In this document: positions 1 to 8,493 of the stretch, in pieces
Layout of the letters: every line of letters begins with the position of its first letter
How positions within the stretch are numbered: position 1 is the stretch's first letter
Assembly (NCBI RefSeq): GCF_004345665.1
Contig: NZ_SLWR01000003.1
Coordinates: 62,001-126,000, forward strand
Length of the DNA: 64,000 nt
Reading direction: 5' to 3'
Origin: Kribbella antiqua
GTDB taxonomy: Bacteria > Actinomycetota > Actinomycetes > Propionibacteriales > Kribbellaceae
Made by a program: the position numbers and the translations under genes
Notes under the pieces: model-generated
What the model was told of the DNA's origin: nothing
What the model saw: only the letters and a program-made list of their open reading frames with translations
Databases searched by the model: none

Positions 1-1108
1 CAGCCATCAGCTGACCCGGGTACTTCATGTCCGGGTACTTCCGTGCCAGCCGGTTGAGGTTACCGGCGTACTCCTTGAAGTCCCGGACCGGCAGGTTCCA
101 GTCCTGGCAGAACACCGCGAGCGGGTACGGCGCCAGTCCGGTCGGAACCGGCGGCTGACCAGTCGGTGGCGCGCTGGTGTCCAGCGTCTTCAAGGTGTCG
201 GCCAGCCTGACCCACTGCGGCCCGTACAGCAGCCGGAAGACCGTGAAGCTCAGGTTGAACTGACTGATCGGCAGCGTCGGCTTCTGTGGATCCGGCACCT
301 CACCGCGGTCGGCGCGGGTCAGTAGATCCGCCCAGAGGGCATGGATGTCCCGGCCGTGCAGCGAGCAGGTCGTTGCCGCGTCGCACCATTTCACGAACTC
401 GCTGAACGAGTCCTGATTGGCAGTTCCCTGGGCGTCGAGGAACTTCTTCGTCGGCGCGCTGCTGTGGTCGCTCACGCTCTCCAGCACCATCGCCCGGACC
501 CGGCTCGGATACGTCTCGGCGTACTGGCCGCCGAGCAGTGTGCCGTACGAGCTGCCGTGGAACGAGATCTTCGACTCGCCGAGCGCCGCGCGGATCGCGT
601 CCACATCGCGCACGGTCTGCCAGCTGTCGATGTGGTCGTACACCGCGCCGGTGTTCTTCCGGCAGTCGGTCGCGAGCTCGCGGTTGTACCGGATGGTCGC
701 GTCGAAGTCGGCCTGGCTCTTCAGGATCGGGGACGGTTGCTTGGCCAGCAGTTCGGCCGAACACTTCACCGGGTTGCTGCGGGCGACACCGCGCGGATCG
801 AAGCTGACGATGTCGAACCGGTCCTGCAACGTCTGGCTGAACCGGCTCATCCCCGTCTTGATCCGGTCCACCCCCGAGTCACCAGGACCACCGGGTCCCC
901 ACATCAATACGCCGAGTCGGTCCCCTTTCGCCGTACGACGGGCAATCGCGAGACCGAAGGTAGGTCCGTCCGGATCGCGCCAGTCGACCGGCACCTGCAG
1001 CGTCGCGCACTGCGAACCCTTGACGACGTTCGGGTCGTCCTTGCCTTCCGGTTTGCAGTCGGACCATTGCACCTGAGCTTCGGCCGGCAATGTCGTGAGT
1101 CCGGCCAC
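1..1108 (-). CDS. Secreted alpha/beta hydrolase of the tripeptidyl-aminopeptidase (TAP) type, 3' part outside window
   Basis: The frame is open to the window edge, so the C-terminus is missing. Translation shows the oxyanion-hole motif GPGGPGDSG and the nucleophile elbow GSSYG (Ser codon at 548-550), typical of TAP-like serine hydrolases that remove N-terminal peptides outside the cell. The C-terminal TAP domain would begin about where the window ends. The start is a problem. The only in-frame standard start is GTG at 1108, which leaves just a short piece of a signal peptide. An ATG at 1160 would begin a good signal peptide (MNFRQRA...), but it is one base out of frame; the shift lies at a CCC run near 1139-1141. 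Either a frameshift breaks the export signal, or the sequence has an error, or a non-standard start is used. Family certain, exact peptidase activity inferred. Confidence 0.8.
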   Translation of the reverse strand, partial: MAGLTTLPAEAQVQWSDCKPEGKDDPNVVKGSQCATLQVPVDWRDPDGPTFGLAIARRTAKGDRLGVLMWGPGGPGDSGVDRIKTGMSRFSQTLQDRFDIVSFDPRGVARSNPVKCSAELLAKQPSPILKSQADFDATIRYNRELATDCRKNTGAVYDHIDSWQTVRDVDAIRAALGESKISFHGSSYGTLLGGQYAETYPSRVRAMVLESVSDHSSAPTKKFLDAQGTANQDSFSEFVKWCDAATTCSLHGRDIHALWADLLTRADRGEVPDPQKPTLPISQFNLSFTVFRLLYGPQWVRLADTLKTLDTSAPPTGQPPVPTGLAPYPLAVFCQDWNLPVRDFKEYAGNLNRLARKYPDMKYPGQLMA

Positions 1109-1256
1109 CGCGATACCCAGCGCCGCTGCACAGGCGATGGCGCGTTGTCTGAAATTCATTCCTTGATCATTGGCAACCGCTTGCTCGGCCACATCCGGGA
1201 CGAGCCCCGGGCGGACCCCCGGGTGGGTTTGGGGGACTTGTTAGGGTCGGTCGCTG

Positions 1257-1610
1257 ATGAGTACAAAGCACGCGGTGTGGTTCCGGTGGGTGGCGATCGC
1301 GGAGGCGGTGTCCTGGACCGGGTTGCTGATCGGCATGTTGTTCAAGTACGTGCTGTCCGACAACGAGCTCGGGGTCAAGATCTTCGGCCCGATCCACGGC
1401 GGTCTGTTCATCGCCTACGTGATCACCGTGCTGGTGGTGCGCGGTCCGCTGCGCTGGTCGTGGCCGCTCACATTGGTCGCGCTGGCAGCCAGCATTCCTC
1501 CGCTGTTCACCTGGCTGTTCGAGATCTGCGCAGAGCGCACCGGCCGGATTGACGTCGGCCGATCCGCCGCCGTACCGTCGCGGGCGGAAGCTAACTCAAC
1601 AGCCGCATGA
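1257..1610 (+). CDS. DUF3817 family small membrane protein
   Basis: 117-aa protein with three hydrophobic segments (about residues 10-30, 45-63 and 68-88) and the conserved look of the DUF3817 family, found across Actinobacteria with no assigned reaction. The C-terminal 30 residues are polar and probably cytoplasmic. A TAGGGT -10-like box at 1242-1247 ends 9 nt before the ATG, which suggests a very short or absent leader. It is divergent from the TAP hydrolase. The next gene, sdaA, has its own riboswitch leader, so the two are probably separate transcription units. Confidence 0.75.
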   Translation: MSTKHAVWFRWVAIAEAVSWTGLLIGMLFKYVLSDNELGVKIFGPIHGGLFIAYVITVLVVRGPLRWSWPLTLVALAASIPPLFTWLFEICAERTGRIDVGRSAAVPSRAEANSTAA

Positions 1611-1612
1611 AC

Positions 1613-1720
1613 CCGTGCGGGAGAGACCCGGGCCTGACTCGGGCGCCGTAGGAGCAACTCTCCCCAAGAATCTCTCAGGCACCTTCACCGTACGGGCGAG
1701 GCACCTCTGGAAGGGCCCAT
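1613..1720 (+). ncRNA. Glycine riboswitch (single recognisable aptamer)
   Basis: The leader of the downstream serine deaminase carries the hallmark glycine-aptamer segments in order: GGGAGAGACC (P1 side), GCGCCGTAGGAGCAA, then CTCTCCCC followed by AATCTCTCAGGCAC, then GGGCGAGGCACCTCTGGAA. Only one aptamer is clear; the following CTCTGG...CAGAG helix and GGGGAGG segment (about 1704-1740) may be a remnant second half or the expression platform. Glycine riboswitches normally control gcv glycine-cleavage genes or glycine exporters. Here the controlled gene would be L-serine deaminase, consistent with glycine-serine interconversion by GlyA. That it switches on with glycine is inference. Confidence 0.9.
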
Positions 1721-1781
1721 TTCCTGACAGAGCGGGGAGGACACCAAACGGTCAACGGCGACCGGAAGGAACCTCCACAGC

Positions 1782-3155
1782 ATGGCGATCAGCGTCTTCG
1801 ACCTGTTCAGTATCGGGATCGGCCCGTCGAGTTCCCACACGGTGGGACCGATGCGAGCCGCCCGCACCTTCGCATTCGGCCTCGCCGCCGACGGTCTGCT
1901 GACGGACACCGCGACCGTCGAAGCCCAGTTGTTCGGCTCACTCGGCGCGACCGGGCACGGCCACGGCAGCAACAAGGCGGTCCTCCTCGGCCTCGAAGGC
2001 GACGACCCGGAGACCGTCGTCACGCATTCCGTCGACGCGCGAGTCGAGACGATCCGGGAGAACGGCCGGCTGCGGCTTGCCGGCTCGCATGAAATCGCCT
2101 TCGACGAGAACACCGACCTCGTCATGCACCGGCGCAAGACGTTGCCGTACCACCCGAACGGGATGACCTTCGTCGCTCGTACGGCGGATGGCGCCGTACT
2201 GCGGGAACGCACGTACTACTCGGTCGGCGGCGGGTTCGTCGTCGACGAGCACGCGGCGGCCGGGGATCGGATCGTGCCGGACACGACACCGCTGAAGTAT
2301 CCGTTCACCACGGGTGCCGAGTTGCTCGATCGGTGCCGTGAGTCGCAGCTGTCGATCAGCGAGGTCATGCTCGCGAACGAACTCGCCTGGCGGACCGAGG
2401 AGGAGATCCACGACGGGTTGCTGCGGATCTGGCAGGTGATGCAGGACTGCGTGCAGGAGGGTTGCGAGACCGAGGGGATCCTCCCGGGTGGTCTGAAGGT
2501 GCCGCGGCGGGCCGCCGCGCTGCACAAGCGGCTGTCGCAGGATCCGTGGTCGGTGGATCCGCTCAAGGTGATGGACTGGGTGAACCTGTTCGCCTTGGCC
2601 GTGAATGAGCAGAACGCGTCCGGTGGGCGGATCGTCACCGCGCCGACGAACGGTGCTGCTGGCATCATTCCCGCCGTACTGCACTACTACCGGCGATTCG
2701 TGCCGGGGGCAACGGATGACGGAGCGGTTCGCTTCCTGCTGACCGCCGGCGCGATCGGCGTACTGTACAAGGAGAACGCGTCGATCTCCGGTGCCGAGGT
2801 CGGCTGCCAGGGCGAGGTCGGGTCGGCCTGCTCGATGGCCGCGGCCGGGTTGTGCGAGGTCCTCGGCGGTACGCCGCTCCAGGTCGAGAACGCGGCCGAG
2901 ATCGCGATGGAACACAACCTCGGCCTGACCTGCGACCCGGTCGGCGGGCTGGTCCAGATCCCCTGTATCGAACGCAACGCGATGGCGTCGGTGAAGGCGA
3001 TCAACGCGGCCCGGATGGCGATGCACGGCGACGGCGTCCACGTGGTCACCCTCGACAAGGTGATCAAGACGATGCGCGAAACCGGCGCGGACATGAAGAT
3101 CAAGTACAAGGAGACGTCGCGCGGCGGCCTCGCCGTCAACGTCATCGAATGCTGA
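1782..3155 (+). CDS. sdaA: L-serine ammonia-lyase (L-serine deaminase), iron-sulfur type
   Basis: 457-aa single-chain enzyme converting L-serine to pyruvate and ammonia. The N-terminal beta domain begins with the typical [20 protein letters not shown] region (residues 3-22), followed by the alpha catalytic domain. Three cysteines at residues 342, 384 and 395 fit the CX41CX10C spacing that holds the catalytic [4Fe-4S] cluster; Cys350 is extra. The start ATG at 1782 follows GGAAGGAACC. The gene stands alone behind a glycine riboswitch, so it probably drains serine made from excess glycine into pyruvate. The stop region overlaps the 3' end of the convergent hydrolase gene by 14 bp. Confidence 0.95.
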   Translation: MAISVFDLFSIGIGPSSSHTVGPMRAARTFAFGLAADGLLTDTATVEAQLFGSLGATGHGHGSNKAVLLGLEGDDPETVVTHSVDARVETIRENGRLRLAGSHEIAFDENTDLVMHRRKTLPYHPNGMTFVARTADGAVLRERTYYSVGGGFVVDEHAAAGDRIVPDTTPLKYPFTTGAELLDRCRESQLSISEVMLANELAWRTEEEIHDGLLRIWQVMQDCVQEGCETEGILPGGLKVPRRAAALHKRLSQDPWSVDPLKVMDWVNLFALAVNEQNASGGRIVTAPTNGAAGIIPAVLHYYRRFVPGATDDGAVRFLLTAGAIGVLYKENASISGAEVGCQGEVGSACSMAAAGLCEVLGGTPLQVENAAEIAMEHNLGLTCDPVGGLVQIPCIERNAMASVKAINAARMAMHGDGVHVVTLDKVIKTMRETGADMKIKYKETSRGGLAVNVIEC

Positions 3156-3819
3156 GGACGCGTTCCGGATCCTCGACGTGGGCGTTGTGGCCGAGGCCGT
3201 TGATCGTGACGACCTGATCGTGGAGTTCTTGGAGTTCCTCGGTGGTGTTCATCGGGTCGTGCTCGCCGCGCGCCAGGACGACGTCCGCTTGTGCCGCCGC
3301 GATCAGGGCCGGCATATCGGGTGCGCCAATGCCGAAAGTGCCGGGGTCCATGGCCAACCGCCAACGGCCGTCGAGTTCGTTGAGGCCGTGCTCGACTGCC
3401 CGATCGCTGGGGTCGACGAGTCCTTGCAGGCCGGAGACCTTGAGGAACCGCGCGGCCGCATCCTGCTTGGTGTCGAACCACGCGACTGGCTTCTGGGCCA
3501 ACGCGTTCGCCCGGCCCAGATCGTCCTCGGACCAGGTGCACTTCACCCCGAGCGCGATGACGCTTTCGACCTGTACGCCGTACTTGCCGCTGGCCAGCTC
3601 GAGTGCGACCACGCCGCCGAGCGAATGACCGACGAGCGCGACCTCACGCCGTACGGTCATGGTCTCGGCGACGGCGGCAGCCATCGAGCTGAAGGTGTAC
3701 GACGGGAGCGCGGGAGCTGAGCCATGTCCGGCGAGGTCCGGGGCGAGGCGCGGTTGCGGCCAGCCGTCCCACACACGTCCGTTGGCTCCGAGCCCGTGCA
3801 GCAGCACCAAAGTCGACAT
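3142..3819 (-). CDS. Alpha/beta-fold hydrolase (esterase-like)
   Basis: 225-aa cytoplasmic protein of the alpha/beta hydrolase fold. It shows the early HGLGANG oxyanion loop (residues 8-14), the nucleophile elbow GHSLGG with Ser66, a probable acid in ARGEHDP and a catalytic His in [10 protein letters not shown] near the C-terminus. No lid domain or signal peptide is visible. The substrate cannot be read from the sequence. It converges on sdaA with a short overlap and has no operon partner. Confidence 0.85.
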   Translation of the reverse strand: MSTLVLLHGLGANGRVWDGWPQPRLAPDLAGHGSAPALPSYTFSSMAAAVAETMTVRREVALVGHSLGGVVALELASGKYGVQVESVIALGVKCTWSEDDLGRANALAQKPVAWFDTKQDAAARFLKVSGLQGLVDPSDRAVEHGLNELDGRWRLAMDPGTFGIGAPDMPALIAAAQADVVLARGEHDPMNTTEELQELHDQVVTINGLGHNAHVEDPERVLSIR

Positions 3820-3988
3820 GAGAGCCAGGCTGGCACAGGATCTTGGTTGACGCCTGGTTGCTTGGCGCGCCTGTTCGGTGACTCATTGCACTGCTACTGA
3901 TACGTACCGGTATTCAACTGTCAGATCTTTGCGATCTAGTGTGGAATTTCTTCCAGGAAACGTTTGAAGGCGATACTCTCCGGGACTT

Positions 3989-4594
3989 GTGAAGCCGTTC
4001 GCCGCCACGGCAACCCGTCCCCCTTGGCTGAACCCGCACCGGCTTCGCCAACCCGCCGTCGTACTCGGTGCCCTGCTGGCGCTCTACGCCGTCCTGGTCC
4101 TGATCGCCCTCCTCGGCGGCCCCAGGATCGGCGCCCCCTTCCTCCCCCTCCCCGGCGGCGGCCCAGACCCAGCCAACCCGGTCGCCGGCCTCCAGCCGAC
4201 CCAATCCACGACCGACGGCCCCACCGTCCCCCGCGACTCCGAAACCCCCGCACCACCAGCCACCGCCACACCCACACCGTTGCCCTCAGCAACAACTGGC
4301 ACCACCGATGGCCCCGCCACTTACCCGCCCGCCGCCAACACCCCCACCCCCGAACTGGCCGGCGAAACCACCACAACCTTCCCACCAGCCACCCACACCC
4401 CACCCGCCCCCAACACCTCCACCCACCCAACCTCAACCACCACCGCCACCTCCAACCCGACCACGCCCCAACCACCCACCTCCACTCAACCCACCTCCCC
4501 ACCCACAACCCCTGATGACCCCGAACAACCAGACCCACCAGGCGGTCTCGGCGGTTTCCTCGGCCACCTCTTCGACAAGCTAGGAGGCCTGTAG
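3989..4594 (+). CDS. Pro/Thr-rich membrane-anchored protein of unknown function
   Basis: 201 aa from GTG 3989. A short basic N-terminus (about 25 residues) precedes one transmembrane helix (about residues 26-45). A long low-complexity extracytoplasmic stretch of Pro, Thr, Ser and Ala follows (about 50-180), then a Gly/Leu-rich amphipathic C-terminal end (GGLGGFLGHLFDKLGGL). The Thr/Pro tract could span the cell wall or be O-mannosylated, as is common in Actinobacteria; this is inference. C-rich third positions make several other frames open as well, but only this frame gives a membrane anchor plus an ordered tail. No family recognised. Confidence 0.55.
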   Translation: MKPFAATATRPPWLNPHRLRQPAVVLGALLALYAVLVLIALLGGPRIGAPFLPLPGGGPDPANPVAGLQPTQSTTDGPTVPRDSETPAPPATATPTPLPSATTGTTDGPATYPPAANTPTPELAGETTTTFPPATHTPPAPNTSTHPTSTTTATSNPTTPQPPTSTQPTSPPTTPDDPEQPDPPGGLGGFLGHLFDKLGGL

Positions 4595-4629
4595 CCATCC
4601 CGGCGGCCGCTGGAGCATTTGACGTGCAG

Positions 4630-4635
4630 TACCGT
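4630..4635 (+). promoter_or_regulatory. -10 box of a leaderless transcript (TACCGT)
   Basis: TACCGT fits TANNNT and is followed after 6 nt by ATG 4642. This geometry recurs in the window and decides the start of the small ribbon-helix-helix gene. Confidence 0.45.
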
Positions 4636-4641
4636 CGAGGG

Positions 4642-4836
4642 ATGCCCCTGAAGCGTCGCACGGTGTACATCGATGAGGCCGACCTGACGCTGATCAGGCA
4701 GGCCGCCGACCGGCGCGGAATCTCATCCGCCGAGGTCATCCGCGAGGGAATCCACTTGGCCGCATTGACGAACCGGTCCTGGGACGATCCTCTCGACTGG
4801 CCCACCTTCGAGCCCGTGGCGAAGCCACACCAGTAA
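4642..4836 (+). CDS. Small ribbon-helix-helix (CopG/Arc-type) DNA-binding protein
   Basis: 64 aa. The N-terminal RRTVYIDEADLTLIRQAA gives a beta strand plus first helix, and RRGISSAEVIREGIHLAA gives the second helix, matching ribbon-helix-helix proteins that bind DNA as dimers and often act as antitoxins. A GTG 18 bp upstream would add six residues, but the -10 box at 4630-4635 favours ATG 4642. The DPLDWPTFEP tail resembles the toxin-binding tails of RHH antitoxins, yet no toxin gene follows; downstream lie a palindromic repeat and a terminator. It may be an orphan antitoxin or a small regulator. Confidence 0.65.
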   Translation: MPLKRRTVYIDEADLTLIRQAADRRGISSAEVIREGIHLAALTNRSWDDPLDWPTFEPVAKPHQ

Positions 4837-4885
4837 CCTCCCGTCGGCCGCCCCGGGCCCCCGGAATCTGCGCGCGCTCACGGCT

Positions 4886-4950
4886 GGTGGTGACCTTGTG
4901 CACCGCTCGACCATCGTGTGGCGGCGTGTCGTGGTCGAACCGTGCACAAA
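4886..4950. repeat. Palindromic repeat, copy 1 (TTGTGCAC family)
   Basis: A 65-bp unit starting GGTGGTGACCTTGTGCACC and ending GTGCACAAA. It is about 90% identical to 38481-38545. The ends are inverted repeats of about 20 bp with a few mismatches (CTTGTGCAC...GTGCACAAAG), so the RNA would fold into a long hairpin. Intergenic. Confidence 0.75.
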
Positions 4951-5046
4951 GTGGGCGCGACCCTCCCCGGTCGACGGGCCTGGACCACTGGTCCGGCGGT
5001 GCGCCACGAAGCCCGCGACCGGGTCGGTGGACGTGCCCTAGGTGCG

Positions 5047-5088
5047 CAGAACCCCTGTGCCGGGAGGGGTTTCGGCACAGGGGTTCTG
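5047..5088. terminator. Bidirectional hairpin terminator
   Basis: A perfect 15-bp inverted repeat (CAGAACCCCTGTGCC at 5047-5061, partner at 5074-5088) with a 12-nt loop. It sits just past the stop codon of the DUF6351 gene and after the RHH gene on the other strand. No clear U tract. Confidence 0.7.
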
Positions 5089-5098
5089 TGGGGGAGGG

Positions 5099-7393
5099 TT
5101 AGTTGAAGGTGCGGTCGGGGCAGCCGAGCATTTTGACGGTTAGGGGGCCGTCGGTGGTTACGTTGAGGGTGGCGGTGCAGGTGATTTTGGCTTGCTGGGG
5201 GTCGATGGTGACTGTGCTGATGTTGGTTGCGGTGATGTCGAGGCGGTTGGCGACCGGTGCGGTGACCGGGGCGGGCTTGGTGCGGTGTTCGGTGGTGTAG
5301 GCGTTGACCGGGACGGTTGAGCCGGTTTCGACGCCGGCGCCGGTGACGACTGGGGCCGCGGGGGCTTCAGTGAGGCCGAAGCCCTGGGACTTGACGTCGA
5401 TGGTGCCGAGTTCGCCCGACCGGCTCTGGATGTTGCTGAGCCAGTACGCGTGGTCACCGACCAGGCCGGACTCCGGGTCGTCCATCGCCGGGTTGCGTAC
5501 GTACGTGACATGGAACGGATCCTTGACGCCGCGCATGTCGCCGAGCCAGTCGGTCAGTACGCCCCAGGTCGCGTTCGCGCACATCACCACGTGGTCGGAC
5601 GAGGCGCCGAGCCAGCTGTCGAACTTGAAGTCGTACTGCGAGCCGGCGATGTAGGCGTTGGCCCGTTCGCGCGGGATGTTGTACGGGATGTAGTTGTCCG
5701 GCAGACCGGCCCACTCGAGCACCGGCTGGTTGCGGCGTGATGGCAGCAACGGCGTCAGTGTCGAGCCCGGCTCGTGCTGCGTCACGGTGTCGACCGGCAG
5801 CGTGTCGGCGATGCCGTTGATGCCGGGGAACGACGGTGCCATGTTCAGACCGTCGCAGATGAAGGCCTTGCTGAAGACGTCCGGGAACTGCAGCGACAGC
5901 TTGTTCGCGCTGTACGCGCCACTCGAGAAGCCGCTCATGACGGTCCGGGTGGGGTCGAGCCCGAACGCCCGCCGCGCATCGGCGAGCGCTTCGAACACCG
6001 ACGTACCGGACCGGCCATAGGACCAGTTGTCGTTGCCGCGGCCGTCGACGGAGATCACCACGGTCGGCGCCGACGGGCGGTTCGCGACCTGGTGGAAGAG
6101 GTCCCGGTCACCGGCGGGGAGGAGTTCGGCCATGCCGGGATCGCTGACTTGGTCGTTCGCGCTCTGGGCGTAGCCGGGCGTCCAGACCATGCTCGCGTAC
6201 CCATCTGCCGGCTTCGGCAGATCGGGGACGTAAGCAACATAGCGCTGCAGCCTGCCCGGCAGGTCGGACACACAGTCGTCCCGGCAGATCCAGCCGAACT
6301 GCACACTCGTACCGGAACCGCCGACAGTCGCGCCGTTCTGCTGGGTGAACGACCCCAGCGGCGGTTGCCCCGGGTCACTCGGCAGCCGACGGCCCTGACG
6401 TACTTCGCTGTTCGTCGCGTAGATCCGCTCGATATAACCGGAGGTCGGCACAGCGCTGTCGTCGGTCACATGCTGCTGCAGCTTGCCGAAGTCAACGGTC
6501 GCGAAGAACTTGCTGATGTCACCACTCGCGAGTGCCGTCTTCTGCGCGTCGTTGAGCCACGGCGAGTCGAAGGCCTCCTTCCGGAAGGCGACATCGAAGT
6601 ACGCCGACGGTTTCAGCAGCCCGCTCGTGATCGCACCGCCCGGGTGGGTGGCGTCGGCAACAGCCTGCGGCACCAAGAACTTCCCCGCCGCGCGATCCCA
6701 CAGCCCGGCCGCCGCGGCGACCCGGATCTTGCGCGTGCCGGGGTCGTAGGCGGTGTGCGGGACACGCACCTCGACCTGCCGGCGCTCGACGTCGACCGAC
6801 ACGGTGACCGCGGACTTCTGCCCGGTGGCCGCGTCGATGATGTCACCGGTACGGCCGTGCACAGTGACGAATTTCTCCGCGGGCATCCGCGTGTTCGAGC
6901 CGTACGGCGCCTCGTGCGGAAGCAGCGAGGTGCCGAGGGCAATCGTCGTACCGACGAGCTCGGGATCGGTCATCGTGTTGAACGTGACCCGGAACGCGGT
7001 CGAGTCGGCGAGCGGCTTCATCCGGACCTCGACCAGGTCGGCCGCGTTGCCGCGGTACGCCGGATCGGTCGGGTATGTGTAGGCGAAGGTCAGCGAGTGT
7101 TCCGGCCAGTTGGTCGGCACCAGCTGGGCGCCCTGGTCGTCGTACACGCAGCCCTGGTTGAGGAATTCACCGGCGCGGTACGCGCTGGTGTGGCAGATCT
7201 GCGTGGGCTTCGCCTGCCAGATGCCGGTGTTCTCCAGCTGTGGCGCTGCCGGCGGCGGAGCATTCAGTACGGCGGGACCCGGGGCCACTGCTGCAGCTGT
7301 CGCGGTCGTCTGCTGGGCGGCGGAGGGGTACGCCCACCAGGCGAGTAGCCCGCCGGCCGCAAGAACGGCAAGGGTCGAATGGATCGGTCTCAT
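5099..7393 (-). CDS. Secreted DUF6351 family protein
   Basis: 764 aa from ATG 7393, chosen because GGAGG lies 8 nt upstream and the protein then starts with a clean signal peptide (MRPIHSTLAVLAAGGLLAWW, then an Ala-rich cleavage zone ending SAAQQ). The frame is open further upstream, but that extension has no export signal. The mature part resembles DUF6351, a family of large exported actinobacterial proteins. GFSSGAYSANK in the second half looks like a serine-hydrolase nucleophile elbow, so an esterase or depolymerase role is possible but unproven. Monocistronic, ending at the terminator hairpin. Confidence 0.8.
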   Translation of the reverse strand: MRPIHSTLAVLAAGGLLAWWAYPSAAQQTTATAAAVAPGPAVLNAPPPAAPQLENTGIWQAKPTQICHTSAYRAGEFLNQGCVYDDQGAQLVPTNWPEHSLTFAYTYPTDPAYRGNAADLVEVRMKPLADSTAFRVTFNTMTDPELVGTTIALGTSLLPHEAPYGSNTRMPAEKFVTVHGRTGDIIDAATGQKSAVTVSVDVERRQVEVRVPHTAYDPGTRKIRVAAAAGLWDRAAGKFLVPQAVADATHPGGAITSGLLKPSAYFDVAFRKEAFDSPWLNDAQKTALASGDISKFFATVDFGKLQQHVTDDSAVPTSGYIERIYATNSEVRQGRRLPSDPGQPPLGSFTQQNGATVGGSGTSVQFGWICRDDCVSDLPGRLQRYVAYVPDLPKPADGYASMVWTPGYAQSANDQVSDPGMAELLPAGDRDLFHQVANRPSAPTVVISVDGRGNDNWSYGRSGTSVFEALADARRAFGLDPTRTVMSGFSSGAYSANKLSLQFPDVFSKAFICDGLNMAPSFPGINGIADTLPVDTVTQHEPGSTLTPLLPSRRNQPVLEWAGLPDNYIPYNIPRERANAYIAGSQYDFKFDSWLGASSDHVVMCANATWGVLTDWLGDMRGVKDPFHVTYVRNPAMDDPESGLVGDHAYWLSNIQSRSGELGTIDVKSQGFGLTEAPAAPVVTGAGVETGSTVPVNAYTTEHRTKPAPVTAPVANRLDITATNISTVTIDPQQAKITCTATLNVTTDGPLTVKMLGCPDRTFN

Positions 7394-7538
7394 CGGCTGT
7401 GCCTCCAGAGCACACAAGATGGGGACGGTGGACCGGGGCCGGCGATCCGCTTGAGCCTCTGGATTGAAATACATATCAACGCCGTTCGTCAAGAATCTGA
7501 CACATGACAACGTTGTGCGGTCCGAAAAAGCTGACGGG

Positions 7539-8348
7539 TCAGGCGACTCGGTCGGTCGCGGAGAGCTCGGTGAAGAAGCGGTCGGCGGGTTCCTGCAACG
7601 CTTCGTGAGCCTGCAGGAAGAGATCGTGGGCCTCCCGGCCGTGCCAGCCCGCGGGCAGGAGCTCTTCGGGCAGGTCGGGATCACGGAAGGGGAACAGGCG
7701 GTAGTCGTGGATGAGTTCCATCCGCTCGACGAGCGCCTGCTTCGGTGACACGGTGCCGGCGCGATAGGCCTTCATCCGGGGCCGGTACGTGCGCAGCAGT
7801 TCGGCGTAATCGGCGTCGAGGGAAGCCAGATCCCAGCATCGGGCGGCCATTTCACGATCGCGGGACAACCCCGACGACGTGCACCGCAGGAGATCGAGCC
7901 GCACCGATTCCTGGTCCGCGAAGTGTTCCTGGACTTCGGTCAGCCGGTTGTGCGGACTGACCCAGGTCGACGATGCCAGCGGCCCGAAACCGAGCCAGGC
8001 AAGCTCTTTCCGGAGCTCTTCCCGCACTCCGCGCTCACTCTCCGGCACGGAGTAGATCACCATCGACCACTGCCGGTCCCACGGCTCGCGGGAGCGTTCG
8101 AAGATCCGTGTCCGCCCCTCGTCCATCAGTCGCCAGCTCTTGTCGTTCAGCGCGTAGACCGTCTCGCGGCCGTCCCTGCGGGTGTCGAACCAGCCCTCCC
8201 GCCGCAGCCGCGCCATCACCACCCGCACGGTGCTCTCGCCGACGTCGAAGCACTCCAGTAGTGCTGTCAGCGTGCGCAGCCGCACCTCGCCGCCGTGGTA
8301 GCGGATGTAGTCGCCGAAGAGGTCGAAGACGATCGACCGTGGCTTCAT
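7539..8348 (-). CDS. PaaX family transcriptional regulator
   Basis: 269 aa. The N-terminal winged-helix region (residues 1-60, LFGDYIRYHGGEVRLRTL then STVRVVMARLRREGW) is followed by the central PaaX domain (EPWDRQWSMVIYSVPE) and a C-terminal helical domain (LVERMELIHDYRLFPFRDP), in the PaaX order. PaaX-type repressors sense aryl-CoA thioesters such as phenylacetyl-CoA. The gene is divergent from an operon that makes and hydroxylates an aryl-CoA, so that CoA ester is the likely inducer. ATG 8348 follows GAGGAGA; the frame stays open upstream but the added residues do not resemble the family. Confidence 0.88.
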   Translation of the reverse strand: MKPRSIVFDLFGDYIRYHGGEVRLRTLTALLECFDVGESTVRVVMARLRREGWFDTRRDGRETVYALNDKSWRLMDEGRTRIFERSREPWDRQWSMVIYSVPESERGVREELRKELAWLGFGPLASSTWVSPHNRLTEVQEHFADQESVRLDLLRCTSSGLSRDREMAARCWDLASLDADYAELLRTYRPRMKAYRAGTVSPKQALVERMELIHDYRLFPFRDPDLPEELLPAGWHGREAHDLFLQAHEALQEPADRFFTELSATDRVA

Positions 8349-8424
8349 GGCGTCTCCTCGGAGCCGGTCCCAGTGGTTCGCTGCGCTCATCTTCTCATGG
8401 TGCCATCTGAAGAGTGTCAAAGTC

Positions 8425-8454
8425 TTGACGGTCGTCGTGTAATCGGCATACTTT
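8425..8454 (+). promoter_or_regulatory. Promoter of the aromatic-acid operon
   Basis: TTGACG (8425-8430) and TACTTT (8449-8454) are separated by 18 bp, about 40 bp before ATG 8494. A TTGACA on the opposite strand (8415-8420) could be the -35 of the divergent paaX-type gene. The PaaX operator probably lies in this shared region, but I cannot define it. Confidence 0.55.
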
Positions 8455-8493
8455 CCAAATATCCCCACTGCCCCGGCCAGGAATCGAGGCCAC

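Noticed and set aside
4642..4836. Complete toxin-antitoxin module with the RHH protein
   Set aside because: No toxin-like ORF within the following 260 bp; only a repeat and a terminator.
4887..4950. tRNA-like GGTCGAAC segment
   Set aside because: Part of the palindromic repeat family; no cloverleaf around it.
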